Source of the DNA: Lentzea fradiae
Lineage (GTDB): Bacteria; Actinomycetota; Actinomycetes; Mycobacteriales; Pseudonocardiaceae
Assembly: GCF_900100955.1 (NCBI RefSeq)
Contig: NZ_FNCC01000003.1
Coordinates: 248,001-312,000, forward strand
Direction: 5' to 3'
DNA: 64,000 nucleotides
The notes under the pieces are model-generated. The model had not been told where the DNA came from. It made no database searches and saw nothing but the letters and a program-made list of their open reading frames with translations. Each line of letters starts with the position of its first letter. The stretch's first letter is position 1. A program made the position numbers and the translations under genes. This document shows, in pieces, positions 1 to 7,591 of this stretch.

Positions 1-257
1 GAGACGGTGTCGGCGGCGAGCGCGACGCCGAGCGCGGCCTTGAACGCGAGACCGGACCGCAGGACGGGGCGGATCGTCAGCGAGTAGCCGAACAGGAACG
101 CGAGCGCCACGGCCAGCACGACCGTGGCGAGGGTGCCCCAGCCGAGCGCGGTGCCGATGACCATGCCCAGCACCTCGCCGATGGCGCAGCCGGTGAGGCA
201 GTGCAGGGTCGCGGAGATCGCCTGCCGGGTGAGGCCCGTGGGTGCGTGGTGGTCCAT
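1..257 (-). CDS. DUF4396 family membrane protein (3' end outside window)
   Basis: The first 85 residues are visible; the gene runs off the left edge. The start is the ATG at 257, preceded by a good GGAGG ribosome site. Residues 1-10 are His-rich (MDHHAP), followed by a conserved-looking segment (TLHCLTGCAIGEVLG) and two hydrophobic stretches ending in an FGYS turn, as in DUF4396 proteins. The family has no proven function. Members are often found near copper-handling genes, and here a CsoR-like palindrome lies 37 bp upstream, so a copper-linked membrane role is a reasonable inference. The family call is from memory of the HCLTGCAIGE signature. Confidence 0.75.
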   Translation of the reverse strand, partial: MDHHAPTGLTRQAISATLHCLTGCAIGEVLGMVIGTALGWGTLATVVLAVALAFLFGYSLTIRPVLRSGLAFKAALGVALAADTV

Positions 258-293
258 CTCGTCCTCCTGCGGGATGCGGAGCCGAGACCGAAC

Positions 294-309
294 ATACCCC
301 TAGGGGGTA
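294..309. promoter_or_regulatory. CsoR-like copper-repressor operator
   Basis: The sequence ATACCCCTAGGGGGTA is a near-perfect G-tract inverted repeat centred on CTAG. This is the form expected for operators of CsoR-type copper repressors (A/T-rich ends, C4/G4 tracts, central TA). It lies 37 bp upstream of the DUF4396 start, where a repressor would block transcription. No CsoR gene is in the window, so the regulator would act from elsewhere. Confidence 0.6.
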
Positions 310-320
310 CCCGTATCAAC

Positions 321-1316
321 TCAGGCGAGCTGGGGCAGGGCGAGCCCTCCCGCCATCAGCACCAGGCACGCCAGGCCGTGCACGAGGGGGTTGCGCACGA
401 GCAGCGCCACGAACTCGCGCAGGAACGCGCTGGGCACGAAGTACCAGGCGGTGGGAGCGCCGATGACCTGCAAGCGCAGGCCCTGGTTGCGCGACAGCAC
501 GGCCGTGCGGAACACGTGGTAGTTGTTCGTGACGGCGACGATCCGGCCGCTGTGGCCGCGGTCGGCGAGCAACGCCTTGCTGTAGCGCAGGTTCTCGTCG
601 GTCGTGGTGGCCTGGTCCTCCAGCACGATCTCGTCGGCGGGGATTCCGCGTTCCACGAGGTACTCGCGCATCGCGAAGGCTTCCGACACCTCCTCGTCGG
701 CGCCCTGCCCTCCCGTCACGACGATCACCGGCGTGCGACCGGCGCCGCGTTCGCGGTGGTAGAGGCGCATCGCGCGGTCGAGGCGGTTGGCGAGCAGCTT
801 GGGCACGCGGGAGCCGATGAGCCCGGCGCCGAGCACGATGATGCCGTCGAACCCGCTGCGGCGGCCGGTGCGGCCGTAGATCACCGAGTACAGCAGCAGG
901 CTCACGAACAGGAACGCGATGTAGGCGGAGACCAGGAACAGGCCGATGGCGCTGCCGCGGATCCAGTCGCTGGGCTGGCTGATGCCCCAGAAGAAGTACA
1001 CCATCTCGCCGAGCAGGGCGGTGCCCGCGAGCAACGACAGCAGGTTGGCCAGCGACCGCCCTTCCCTGCGCACCATCACGACGCCGTTGGCGAGCAGGGC
1101 GAGCGGGAGCAGCAGCAGGCCGATGACGGCCAGCACGAACCCGAGTGCGAGCGGCAGGCTCAGCGCCGGGTTGTCCTGTCCGACGTTCGCGAGCAGGAGC
1201 AGCAGCATCACCAGGGTGACGCCGAGCCAGATGGCGTTGCTCAGCCTGCGCCGGTCACGCAGGACGCCGAGCACGAAGAAGGAAGCGGGGACCAGGCAGA
1301 GCAGCGCGGCGAGCAC
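321..1316 (-). CDS. YdcF/SanA-type (DUF218) membrane protein
   Basis: 331 aa. The N-terminal half (about residues 1-165) is a bundle of hydrophobic helices. The C-terminal half has the DUF218 pattern: a beta strand with VLGAG, then VVTGGQG, an acidic segment ending in LEDQATTTDENL, and AVTNNYHVFRTAVLSR. E. coli relatives (SanA, ElyC, YdcF) affect envelope integrity, but the biochemical activity of the family is not settled. A final hydrophobic segment closes the protein. The GTG at 1316 is 22 bp after the stop of the preceding small gene, so this is probably the last gene of a leftward operon. The exact start is uncertain. Confidence 0.82.
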   Translation of the reverse strand: MLAALLCLVPASFFVLGVLRDRRRLSNAIWLGVTLVMLLLLLANVGQDNPALSLPLALGFVLAVIGLLLLPLALLANGVVMVRREGRSLANLLSLLAGTALLGEMVYFFWGISQPSDWIRGSAIGLFLVSAYIAFLFVSLLLYSVIYGRTGRRSGFDGIIVLGAGLIGSRVPKLLANRLDRAMRLYHRERGAGRTPVIVVTGGQGADEEVSEAFAMREYLVERGIPADEIVLEDQATTTDENLRYSKALLADRGHSGRIVAVTNNYHVFRTAVLSRNQGLRLQVIGAPTAWYFVPSAFLREFVALLVRNPLVHGLACLVLMAGGLALPQLA

Positions 1317-1338
1317 CGCGTCAGCGTAATACCGGTGA

Positions 1339-1521
1339 TCACTCGCTGCCGCCGGGCTCCTCGTCCTGCTCGCGCGGGGCGGGCTTCGGGCGCGGCCTCA
1401 GCCGCACCGCGCCCGCCGTGAGGTCGAGCGGACCGGTCTCCTCGTAGTCCTCGCCGGTGCCCGCGTCCGTCGCCTCGCGGCGGACCTTCGGCCCGGGGAA
1501 CAACTCGCCCAACTGTCCCAT
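1339..1521 (-). CDS. Small charged hypothetical protein (60 aa)
   Basis: The protein starts MGQLGELFPGP and ends in an acidic, Pro-rich tail (EQDEEPGGSE), with no hydrophobic segment or cysteine. It sits between two same-strand genes with gaps of only 16 and 22 bp, and the short spacing supports it being a real operon member. I do not recognise the family; it resembles other short, charged, disordered actinobacterial proteins. Confidence 0.55.
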   Translation of the reverse strand: MGQLGELFPGPKVRREATDAGTGEDYEETGPLDLTAGAVRLRPRPKPAPREQDEEPGGSE

Positions 1522-1537
1522 GCCCGCGAGGTTACCC

Positions 1538-1690
1538 TCAGAAGATGGCGACGAGCAGCAGGATCACGCCGAGCACCGCGGCGATCACGATCCAGTGCGA
1601 GTTCGCCGGCCTGCGGTAGTGGCTGCGGACGGTGGTGCTGCGGAAGAAGCTGAACGGCGCGCTGCGGCGGTGGCGGCGAACCCAGGGCAT
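1538..1690 (-). CDS. Small single-pass membrane protein (50 aa)
   Basis: The ATG at 1690 follows an excellent AGGAGGACGAC ribosome site. The N-terminus is very basic (MPWVRRHRRS), consistent with a cytoplasmic end, and the last 20 residues form one hydrophobic helix (IVIAAVLGVILLLVAIF). It lies 26 bp after the phosphotransferase stop, in the same transcription unit. The function is unknown; the topology suggests a small membrane-anchored accessory protein. Confidence 0.65.
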   Translation of the reverse strand: MPWVRRHRRSAPFSFFRSTTVRSHYRRPANSHWIVIAAVLGVILLLVAIF

Positions 1691-1716
1691 GTCGTCCTCC
1701 TGACTGCGTGAGCTGG

Positions 1717-2451
1717 TCAGGTCGGGGATACCCAGCGGCGCAACCGTTCCTGTACTCCAGCCAGACCAATCTGGACCATCTCGGGGTCGTCGGTGTCGTT
1801 GCCGCGCAGCACGTCGTACCACGGGGTGAGCGCGTGCCAGATCGCCGCTCGTTCGCACAGGGCGTCCGTGACGCCGTAGACCTCGGCGAGCGCGTCCGCG
1901 AACTCCGGTGAGGTGTCGTGCAGCGCCCAGGCGAGGTCGGTCGCCGGGTCGCCGAGGTGCAGGTCGCCGAAGTCGATGACGCCCGTCAGCAGGCCGTCGT
2001 GGCCGAGCACGTGCTCGGGGTTGAGGTCGCCGTGGACGAGCGTGTCCGCGGGCAGGCCGCCGAGCCGGGCGAGCAGCTCGCCGGCGCCGGGCACCCGCAC
2101 CTCGGCCAGGAAGCGGTCCAACGGCAACGGCGTGGGCGTGACGCCGAGCCTGGCGGCCTCCCCGGCGGGGGCGGCGTGCAGGGCGAGCAGGAACTCCCCC
2201 AGCTGCCGTCCCATCGGAGCGGTCCACGTGGACAGTTCGCCGCCGGGCACGAACGCGTGCCGCGCCACCACCGGGTCTGCCGACACGATGCGCGGCACCG
2301 GGACGGGCAACGGCAGGCGGGGCGCGAGCCACGGCATCACGGTGGCCTCGCGCACCAGCTGCGGCCCGATCTCCCGCCTGCGCGGCCGCCGTTCGACCCA
2401 GCCGCCGACCAGGACGGCGGTGCTGTCCCAGCCCTCACCCAAGTACGTCAC
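1717..2451 (-). CDS. Aminoglycoside phosphotransferase-family kinase
   Basis: About 244 aa from the GTG at 2451 (residues VTYLGEGWDSTAVLV), where the glycine-rich N-lobe begins. The C-lobe carries the APH/choline-kinase catalytic Brenner motif HGDLNPEHVL and the metal-binding IDFGDLHLGDPATDLAW. The family transfers ATP phosphate to small hydroxyl compounds such as aminoglycosides, macrolides, choline or homoserine. The substrate cannot be read here and resistance should not be assumed. The IclR gene starts 34 bp away on the other strand, and the two small proteins and the YdcF gene follow on this strand. The reading frame extends further upstream, but that part is antisense to the IclR gene and not credible. 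Confidence 0.8.
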   Translation of the reverse strand: MTYLGEGWDSTAVLVGGWVERRPRRREIGPQLVREATVMPWLAPRLPLPVPVPRIVSADPVVARHAFVPGGELSTWTAPMGRQLGEFLLALHAAPAGEAARLGVTPTPLPLDRFLAEVRVPGAGELLARLGGLPADTLVHGDLNPEHVLGHDGLLTGVIDFGDLHLGDPATDLAWALHDTSPEFADALAEVYGVTDALCERAAIWHALTPWYDVLRGNDTDDPEMVQIGLAGVQERLRRWVSPT

Positions 2452-2484
2452 CCGCCCAGTGTCGCCCGAGGGCAGAATTCGCGG

Positions 2485-3246
2485 ATGGCCGCCTCCGTGT
2501 CCGCCAAGCTGCTGTCCCTGCTCGGCACCTTCGACGCCCGCCACCGCCGGCAGACGCTGAGCGGCATGGCGCGGCGCAGCGGCCTGCCGGTCAGCACGAC
2601 GCACCGGCTGCTGGCCGAGCTGGAGGCGTGGGGCGCGGTGCGGCGGCTGGAGAGCGGCGAGTACGTGATCGGCACGCGGCTCTGGCGGCTCGGGCTGCTG
2701 GCGGCGGGCGAGGTCGACCTGAGCCGGGTCGCGGAGCCGTTCCTGCACGACCTGCACGCGGCGACGCGGGCGGTGGTGCACCTGGCCGTGCGGGAGGGCA
2801 CCGAGGCGCTCTACCTGGACCGGGTGTCGGGGCACGCGTCGGTGCCGATCGTGAGCGCCACGGGCGGCCGGTTGCCGTTGCACTCGACGGGCGTCGGGAA
2901 GGTGCTGCTCGCGCACGCGCCCGCGGAGGTGCAGGAGGAGGTGCTCGTGCACGGCTTGACGCGCCTGACGGCGTACACGGTGACCGAACCGGGGCGGATG
3001 CGGGCGCAGCTGCAACGCATCCGGCGTGACGGCTACGCGCAGACGTTCGAGGAGATGACGCTCGGCGCGTGCAGCGTCGCGGTGCCGGTCGAGGTGGACG
3101 GGAAGGTGGTCGCGGCGCTCGGGATCGTGGTGCCGGACCTGCGGACCGTCCGGGCCCGGCTGGTCGCGGCGTTGCAGGTGGCGGCGCGCGGGATCGGCCG
3201 CTCGCTGGAACCCGGTTTCCGGCCATCGGAAGAAGGTCTTGGGTGA
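2485..3246 (+). CDS. IclR family transcriptional regulator
   Basis: 253 aa. The N-terminal winged helix-turn-helix runs to about residue 65 (SGMARRSGLPVSTTHRLLAEL), followed by the IclR effector domain with LHSTGVGKVLLA and the C-terminal ACSVAVPVE region. IclR proteins usually respond to small aromatic or organic acids. The gene is 30 bp upstream of an aldehyde dehydrogenase on the same strand, so it probably controls that enzyme and perhaps itself. The ATG at 2485 sits just in front of the first helix. No obvious operator palindrome was seen in the 33-bp divergent spacer. Confidence 0.9.
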   Translation: MAASVSAKLLSLLGTFDARHRRQTLSGMARRSGLPVSTTHRLLAELEAWGAVRRLESGEYVIGTRLWRLGLLAAGEVDLSRVAEPFLHDLHAATRAVVHLAVREGTEALYLDRVSGHASVPIVSATGGRLPLHSTGVGKVLLAHAPAEVQEEVLVHGLTRLTAYTVTEPGRMRAQLQRIRRDGYAQTFEEMTLGACSVAVPVEVDGKVVAALGIVVPDLRTVRARLVAALQVAARGIGRSLEPGFRPSEEGLG

Positions 3247-3276
3247 ACCACGTCACCACCTGTTGAATCGTCCACC

Positions 3277-4722
3277 GTGGCCAGCGAAACGCGAGAATTG
3301 TTCATTGGCGGCGAGAGCGTTCCCGCGCTCGACGGCCGCACCACCGACGATCTCAACCCCTACACGGGCGCGGTCCACGCCGTGGTCGCCGCGGCCGGGC
3401 CCGCGGACGTGGCCAGGGCCGTCGGCGCGGCGCAGGAGGCGTTCCCGGCCTGGGCCGCCACCGCACCGTCCGCGCGGCGCAAGATCCTGCTCAAGGCCGC
3501 CGACGCGCTGGAGGCCAGGACGCCCGACGTCGTGGCGCTCATCGCGAGCGAGGTCGGCGGTGTCGGCGGCTGGGCCGGGTTCAACGTGATGCTGGCGGCC
3601 AACATGCTGCGCGAGGCCGCCGCGGCGGTCACCCAGCCCGTCGGTGAGGTGCTCACCACCGACACGCCGGGACAGCTGTCGCTAGCTCTGAGGGAACCCC
3701 TCGGCGTCGTCGCGGCGTTCGCGCCGTGGAACGCGCCGGTCATTCTCAGCACGCGGGCAGTCGCCGCACCCCTCGCTGCCGGGAACACCGTCGTGCTCAA
3801 ACCCAGTGAGGACGCGCCGATCGCGGCCGGGCTGCTGATCGCCGAGGTGCTGCACGAGGCGGGGCTCCCGGCGGGCGTGGTCAACGTCGTCACCAACGCG
3901 CCGGAGGACGCCGCCGCGGTCGCGGACGCCCTGATCGCGGACCCGCGGGTGCGCGCGGTGAACTTCACCGGCTCCACCGAGGTCGGACGGATCGTCGGCA
4001 CGCTCGCCGCCCGGCACCTCAAGCCCGCGCTGCTGGAGCTCGGCGGCAAGAACTCGCTGCTGGTCCTCGACGACGCCGACCTGGACCACGCGGTGGACGC
4101 GGCCACGTTCAGCGCCTTCCACAACGCGGGCCAGATCTGCATGTCGGCCGACCGCGTCCTCGTGCACCGGTCGGTCGCCGAGGAGTTCACCGCGAAGCTC
4201 GCCGCCAAGGCCGGCTCGCTCCCCCACGGCGACCCGGCCGACCCCGGCACCGTCATCGGCCCCGTGATCAACGAGCGGTCCGCCGAGCGCGTCGCCGCTC
4301 TCGTCGCCGACGCGGTCGAGAACGGTGCCCGCGTCCGCACCGGTGGTGACGGCGGCGCGACAGTCCTCGACAACGTCACGCCCGAGATGCGGATCTTCCG
4401 GGAGGAGATCTTCGGACCGGCCGTCGTGGTCGTTCCCGTCGCGGACGACGACGAAGCCGTGGCCATCGCGAACGACACCGAGCACGGTCTCACCGCGGGC
4501 ATCATCACCGAGGACTCGCGGCGCGGCCTGGGCCTGGCGCGGCGCATCCGGACCGGCATCGTGCACGTCGGCAACCAGACAGTGGACGACGAGCCGCAGG
4601 CGCCGTTCGGCGGCGTGAAGGCGAGCGGCTACGGCCGGTTCGGCGGCCGGTGGGGCGTCGAGGCGTTCTCCGCGACCCGCTGGGTGACGATCGCGAGCGA
4701 GCACGCCCACTTCCCCTTCTGA
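3277..4722 (+). CDS. NAD(P)-dependent aldehyde dehydrogenase, aromatic aldehyde type
   Basis: 481 aa, the normal ALDH length. The catalytic cysteine is C288 in NAGQICMSADR and the general-base glutamate is E254 in LLELGGKN. The NAD-binding FTGSTEVGR and the AFAPWNAP segment are also present. The overall sequence resembles benzaldehyde, salicylaldehyde and vanillin dehydrogenases (oxidation of an aromatic aldehyde to the acid). The IclR gene directly upstream fits an aromatic-catabolic role, but no ring-cleavage genes are nearby, so the substrate is inference. The start is GTG 3277. Confidence 0.88.
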   Translation: MASETRELFIGGESVPALDGRTTDDLNPYTGAVHAVVAAAGPADVARAVGAAQEAFPAWAATAPSARRKILLKAADALEARTPDVVALIASEVGGVGGWAGFNVMLAANMLREAAAAVTQPVGEVLTTDTPGQLSLALREPLGVVAAFAPWNAPVILSTRAVAAPLAAGNTVVLKPSEDAPIAAGLLIAEVLHEAGLPAGVVNVVTNAPEDAAAVADALIADPRVRAVNFTGSTEVGRIVGTLAARHLKPALLELGGKNSLLVLDDADLDHAVDAATFSAFHNAGQICMSADRVLVHRSVAEEFTAKLAAKAGSLPHGDPADPGTVIGPVINERSAERVAALVADAVENGARVRTGGDGGATVLDNVTPEMRIFREEIFGPAVVVVPVADDDEAVAIANDTEHGLTAGIITEDSRRGLGLARRIRTGIVHVGNQTVDDEPQAPFGGVKASGYGRFGGRWGVEAFSATRWVTIASEHAHFPF

Positions 4723-4749
4723 GCACTCCGCCAGCGCTTCGATCCCACC

Positions 4750-4930
4750 GCTACCCACCCGCCCGTGCGTCAGCCGCCCCAGTGATCCCGCCTCCTCCGC
4801 GTGACGTGGCTTTAGTACGCGGGGGCGCCGCGTACGCCCTGATAGGACGAAGGGACCCCGCGTGCGGCAAGGGAAACACGAAAGAGAGTTGTGAACGGGG
4901 CGGGGCGTTACGGACAGCAGTTCTGGAAGT
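4750..4930 (-). repeat. Dispersed intergenic repeat, copy 1 (reverse orientation)
   Basis: Read on the minus strand this matches the copies at 21465-21640 and 31374-31550. In order the elements are ACTGCTGTCCGTAAC, a C-rich block, CTCTTTCGTGTTTCCC, a GC-rich hairpin region with ACGCGGGG and CCCCCGCGTAC, then CCACGTCACGC, GGCGGGA and a GACGCACGGGCGGGT tail. It fills the space between the convergent aldehyde dehydrogenase and MFS genes. No reading frame is conserved. It could be a REP/MITE-like element, a bidirectional terminator or a structured RNA. Confidence 0.75.
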
Positions 4931-4950
4931 GCATGCGTCGGGAACGCGGA

Positions 4951-4980
4951 ACGGGCCCCTGACTTGCGTCAGGGGCCCGT
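4951..4980 (-). terminator. Intrinsic-type terminator hairpin after the MFS gene
   Basis: A perfect 13-bp stem (ACGGGCCCCTGAC / GTCAGGGGCCCGT) with a 4-nt loop starts 15 bp after the MFS stop codon. There is no long U-tract, which is normal for high-GC actinomycetes. It can also stop read-through from the convergent aldehyde dehydrogenase. Confidence 0.8.
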
Positions 4981-4995
4981 CCGCCGTGCGATCGG

Positions 4996-6546
4996 TCAGT
5001 GACCCGCGGCCATCTCGGCGGCCAGCCGGTCGTCGCCGCTCTGCTCCTTGAGCGGCTTCTCCTTGATGAAGACCACCGCGATCAGCGCCAGGACCGCGAA
5101 CGGCGTGCCGATCAGGAAGATCTCCGCGGTCGCCGTCGCGTAGATGTCGGCGATGACGGCCTTGACCTCGGGAGGCAGCACCGAGAGGTCCGGCACCTGC
5201 TCGCCGCCGACGGCACCGGCCATCGGGCCGAACTTCTCCTCCGCGAGCGACGACACCTTGTTCGCGAGCACCGCGCCCAGCGCCGAGACGCCGACCGCGC
5301 CACCGAGCGAGCGGAAGAACGTCAGCGTCGACGTCGTCGCGCCCAGGTCCTTCGCCGGCACGTCGTTCTGCGCCGCCAGCACCAGGTTCTGCATCAGCAG
5401 ACCGACACCGACGCCGAGCACGACCATGTAGACGCTCACCATGAACACCGTGGTCTCCGCCGTCAGCATGGACAGCAGCAGCAGACCGGCGACCATGATG
5501 ATGCCGCCCGCGACCAGGAACGCCTTCCACTTGCCGTACTTCGTGATCAGCGCGCCGGCCACGGTCGAGGACACCAGCAGGCCGAAGATCAGCGGCAGGC
5601 TCATCAGACCGGCCTGGGTCGGCGTCTTGCCGAGCGCCAGCTGGAAGTACTGCGACAGGAACACCGTGCCACCGAACATCGCGACACCGACCAGGGCGCT
5701 GGCGACGGTCGCGAGCGACACCGTGCGGTTGCGGAAGATCGACAGCGGCACGATCGGGTCGTGCGCGGTCGCCTCGACCCGCACCGCGGCGACGAGCAGC
5801 AGCACGCCGAGCGACACCAGGCCGGCGGTCCAGCCCGACCACCACTCGAACTTCTGGCCCGCGAGCGACGACCAGATCAGCAGCGTCGACACACCGGACA
5901 CGATGAGGAACGCGCCCAGGTAGTCGATCTTCGTGTTCTCCTTGCGCACCACCGGCAGGTTCAGCGTGCGCTGCAGCAGGTAGATGGCGGCGAGGGTGAA
6001 CGGGACGCCGATGAAGAAGCACCAGCGCCAGCCCAGCCACGACGTGTCGACCAGCAGGCCGCCGATCAGCGGGCCCGCGACGGTGCCGACGCCGAACACG
6101 GCGCCGAACAGGCCCGCGTACTTGCCGAGCTCGCGCGGCGGGATCATCGCGGCCATCACGATCGTGGCGAGCGCCGTGACGCCACCGGCGCCCAGGCCCT
6201 GCACGACGCGGCTGACGATGAGCATCTCGACGTTCACCGAGAAGCCCGCGATGAGCGAGCCGAGGACGAACAGGCCGAGTGACGCCTGGATCAGCAGCTT
6301 GCGGCTGTAGAGGTCGGCGAGCTTGCCCCACAGCGGCACGGTGGCCGTCATGGCGAGCAGCTCCACCGTGACGATCCAGGCGAAGATCGACTGCGAGCCC
6401 TTGAGGTCGGCGACGATGCGCGGCAGCGCGTTCGACACGATGGTGCTCGCGAGGATGGACACGAACATGCCCATCATGAGGCCCGACAGGGCCTGGATGA
6501 CGTCACGTCTGCTGTGGGCCGGTGATGCTTCCGCTTCGGTGCTCAT
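4996..6546 (-). CDS. DHA2-type MFS multidrug exporter
   Basis: 516 aa with about 14 hydrophobic segments, the size of EmrB/QacA drug:H+ antiporters. After a short hydrophilic N-terminus, TM1 carries LASTIVSNALPRI. The loop motif LWGKLADLYSRK (motif A) and VVQGLGAGG (TM4) are clear, and a second loop KYGKWKAF follows in the C-terminal half. The ATG overlaps the stop of the upstream TetR gene in an ATGA, so the two are translationally coupled. It likely exports a toxic hydrophobic compound that is also the TetR ligand; substrate unknown. Confidence 0.9.
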   Translation of the reverse strand: MSTEAEASPAHSRRDVIQALSGLMMGMFVSILASTIVSNALPRIVADLKGSQSIFAWIVTVELLAMTATVPLWGKLADLYSRKLLIQASLGLFVLGSLIAGFSVNVEMLIVSRVVQGLGAGGVTALATIVMAAMIPPRELGKYAGLFGAVFGVGTVAGPLIGGLLVDTSWLGWRWCFFIGVPFTLAAIYLLQRTLNLPVVRKENTKIDYLGAFLIVSGVSTLLIWSSLAGQKFEWWSGWTAGLVSLGVLLLVAAVRVEATAHDPIVPLSIFRNRTVSLATVASALVGVAMFGGTVFLSQYFQLALGKTPTQAGLMSLPLIFGLLVSSTVAGALITKYGKWKAFLVAGGIIMVAGLLLLSMLTAETTVFMVSVYMVVLGVGVGLLMQNLVLAAQNDVPAKDLGATTSTLTFFRSLGGAVGVSALGAVLANKVSSLAEEKFGPMAGAVGGEQVPDLSVLPPEVKAVIADIYATATAEIFLIGTPFAVLALIAVVFIKEKPLKEQSGDDRLAAEMAAGH

Positions 6547-7172
6547 GAGGCTCCCCCTTCAGTCTGGTGCGGCGGCACGTGAGCCAGCCCGGTGGCGAAC
6601 ATGTCGAGTGCCGCGCCGACGACGTCGCCCAGCGCGACGGTGTCGTCGAAGGCCCACCGCGCGACCGCGCAGCGGAACGCCGTGCCCCCCGCGGCGACCA
6701 GCAGCCGCGGGTAGAGGTGGCTCTCGGGCAGCCCCGCCCGCCGTGCCACCGCGTCGGCGAGCAGCTGCTCGGACTCCGCGTTGGAGGTGAACATCCTGAC
6801 CAGCAGGTCGGGCCGCTGGGTGAGGACGTCCTTGCGCAACAGCCACAGTTCGCGGGCGTTCTCCAGGTCGTCGGTGATCTCGGCGAGCACCGCCTGCCGG
6901 TACGCCTCGAACGGTGAGGCGTCCTCCGGCGCGGCGAAGATGCGGGCGACGACACGGGGCCCCGTCTCGGGGTCGACGCCGATCACCGCCTCGTCCTTGC
7001 TCGCGAAGTAGTTGAAGAAGGTGCGCACCGAGACGTCGGCCTCCGCGGCGATCTCCTCCACCGTGACGTGGTCGTAGCCCTTCTCCGCGGACAACCGCAG
7101 TGCCGCCCGCTCGAGCGCCGCACGTGTGCGGCGCTTCTTGCGGTCGCGCAGGGTCTCCACAGGCTGGTTCAC
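6543..7172 (-). CDS. TetR family repressor of the adjacent MFS exporter
   Basis: About 209 aa from the GTG at 7172 (VNQPVETLRDRKKRRT). The TetR helix-turn-helix lies at about residues 14-60, with VSVRTFFNYFASKDEAV as the recognition helix region. The C-terminal ligand domain is typical in length. It is the first gene of a two-gene operon with the exporter (4-bp ATGA overlap). A cluster of TTGCAG/CTGCAA half sites at 7194-7218, just upstream of the start, is the obvious operator for autoregulation. A second TetR at 24267-24857 has a closely related recognition helix (VSLRTFFNYFSSKEEA). Confidence 0.9.
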   Translation of the reverse strand: MNQPVETLRDRKKRRTRAALERAALRLSAEKGYDHVTVEEIAAEADVSVRTFFNYFASKDEAVIGVDPETGPRVVARIFAAPEDASPFEAYRQAVLAEITDDLENARELWLLRKDVLTQRPDLLVRMFTSNAESEQLLADAVARRAGLPESHLYPRLLVAAGGTAFRCAVARWAFDDTVALGDVVGAALDMFATGLAHVPPHQTEGGAS

Positions 7173-7193
7173 GTCACTACGGTACGGACTTTT

Positions 7194-7218
7194 TTGCAGT
7201 CTCTGCAAGTTTGCAGAG
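7194..7218. promoter_or_regulatory. TetR operator cluster for the exporter operon
   Basis: Three alternating half sites occur in 25 bp: TTGCAG (7194-7199), CTGCAA (7203-7208) and TTGCAG (7211-7216). The last two form the perfect palindrome CTCTGCAAGTTTGCAGAG at 7201-7218, and the first two form an overlapping TTGCAG-TCT-CTGCAA palindrome. The cluster ends 22 bp upstream of the TetR start codon, a location suited to steric repression of the promoter. Confidence 0.75.
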
Positions 7219-7224
7219 TGTGAA

Positions 7225-7515
7225 CTACATCGCCCACGACCAGGCCGTTCGTGGCCTCTCCCGGAGCTCGCCGTCGACGAAGAGGTCGACCTTCTCACTG
7301 AGGAAACAGGCGAGGCCAGCGATTTTCGGCTCTCCGGCAGCGGTGACCGGTACCCCCGCACCAGGTCCTCGTACCGCTTCCCGCCGACCAGTGTTCCGCC
7401 GTGCCCTCGCAGGGGCAGTGGGGTCCTGCTCGCGGACGGCCTGAGCAGATCGAACCGGAGGTCGCTCAAGCTCGCCCCCGAAGTACGCGCGGACCCGCTT
7501 CGCCGAGGTCTCCAC
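7225..7515 (-). pseudogene. Frameshifted remnant of a DUF427 protein
   Basis: The nominal frame begins METSAKRVRAYFGGEL, a DUF427 N-terminus, and ends EPKIAGLACFLSEKV then DLFVDGELRERPRT, a DUF427 C-terminus, but its middle is meaningless. The middle of the domain (SDLRFDLLRPS, then GKRYEDLVRGYRSPLPES) is found in another frame of the same strand. At least two frameshifts are therefore needed, plus an apparent deletion after GGEL, where the family normally has a VWE-type strand. I infer a decayed single-domain DUF427 gene. The family's role is unknown. Confidence 0.75.
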
Positions 7516-7565
7516 CGGGACCCGGCCACGCTGCTCGTCGCCCCTAGCACGGAACCCGCTCGCAC

Positions 7566-7589
7566 GCTTCCCGTGCCGGTGGGGGAAGC
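7566..7589 (-). terminator. Hairpin after the PRPP synthetase gene
   Basis: GCTTCCC (7566-7572) and GGGAAGC (7583-7589) form a 7-bp stem with a 10-nt loop, 2 bp past the stop of the synthetase gene. It is a likely terminator, and also separates this gene from the DUF427 remnant. Confidence 0.55.
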
Positions 7590-7591
7590 CG

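Noticed and set aside
201-1421. Plus-strand frame across the YdcF-type gene
   Set aside because: Gln/His/Glu-rich translation with no family; the minus-strand protein has clear DUF218 motifs.
2452-3015. N-terminal extension of the phosphotransferase frame
   Set aside because: The extension is antisense to the IclR gene and low in complexity; the kinase fold starts at GTG 2451.
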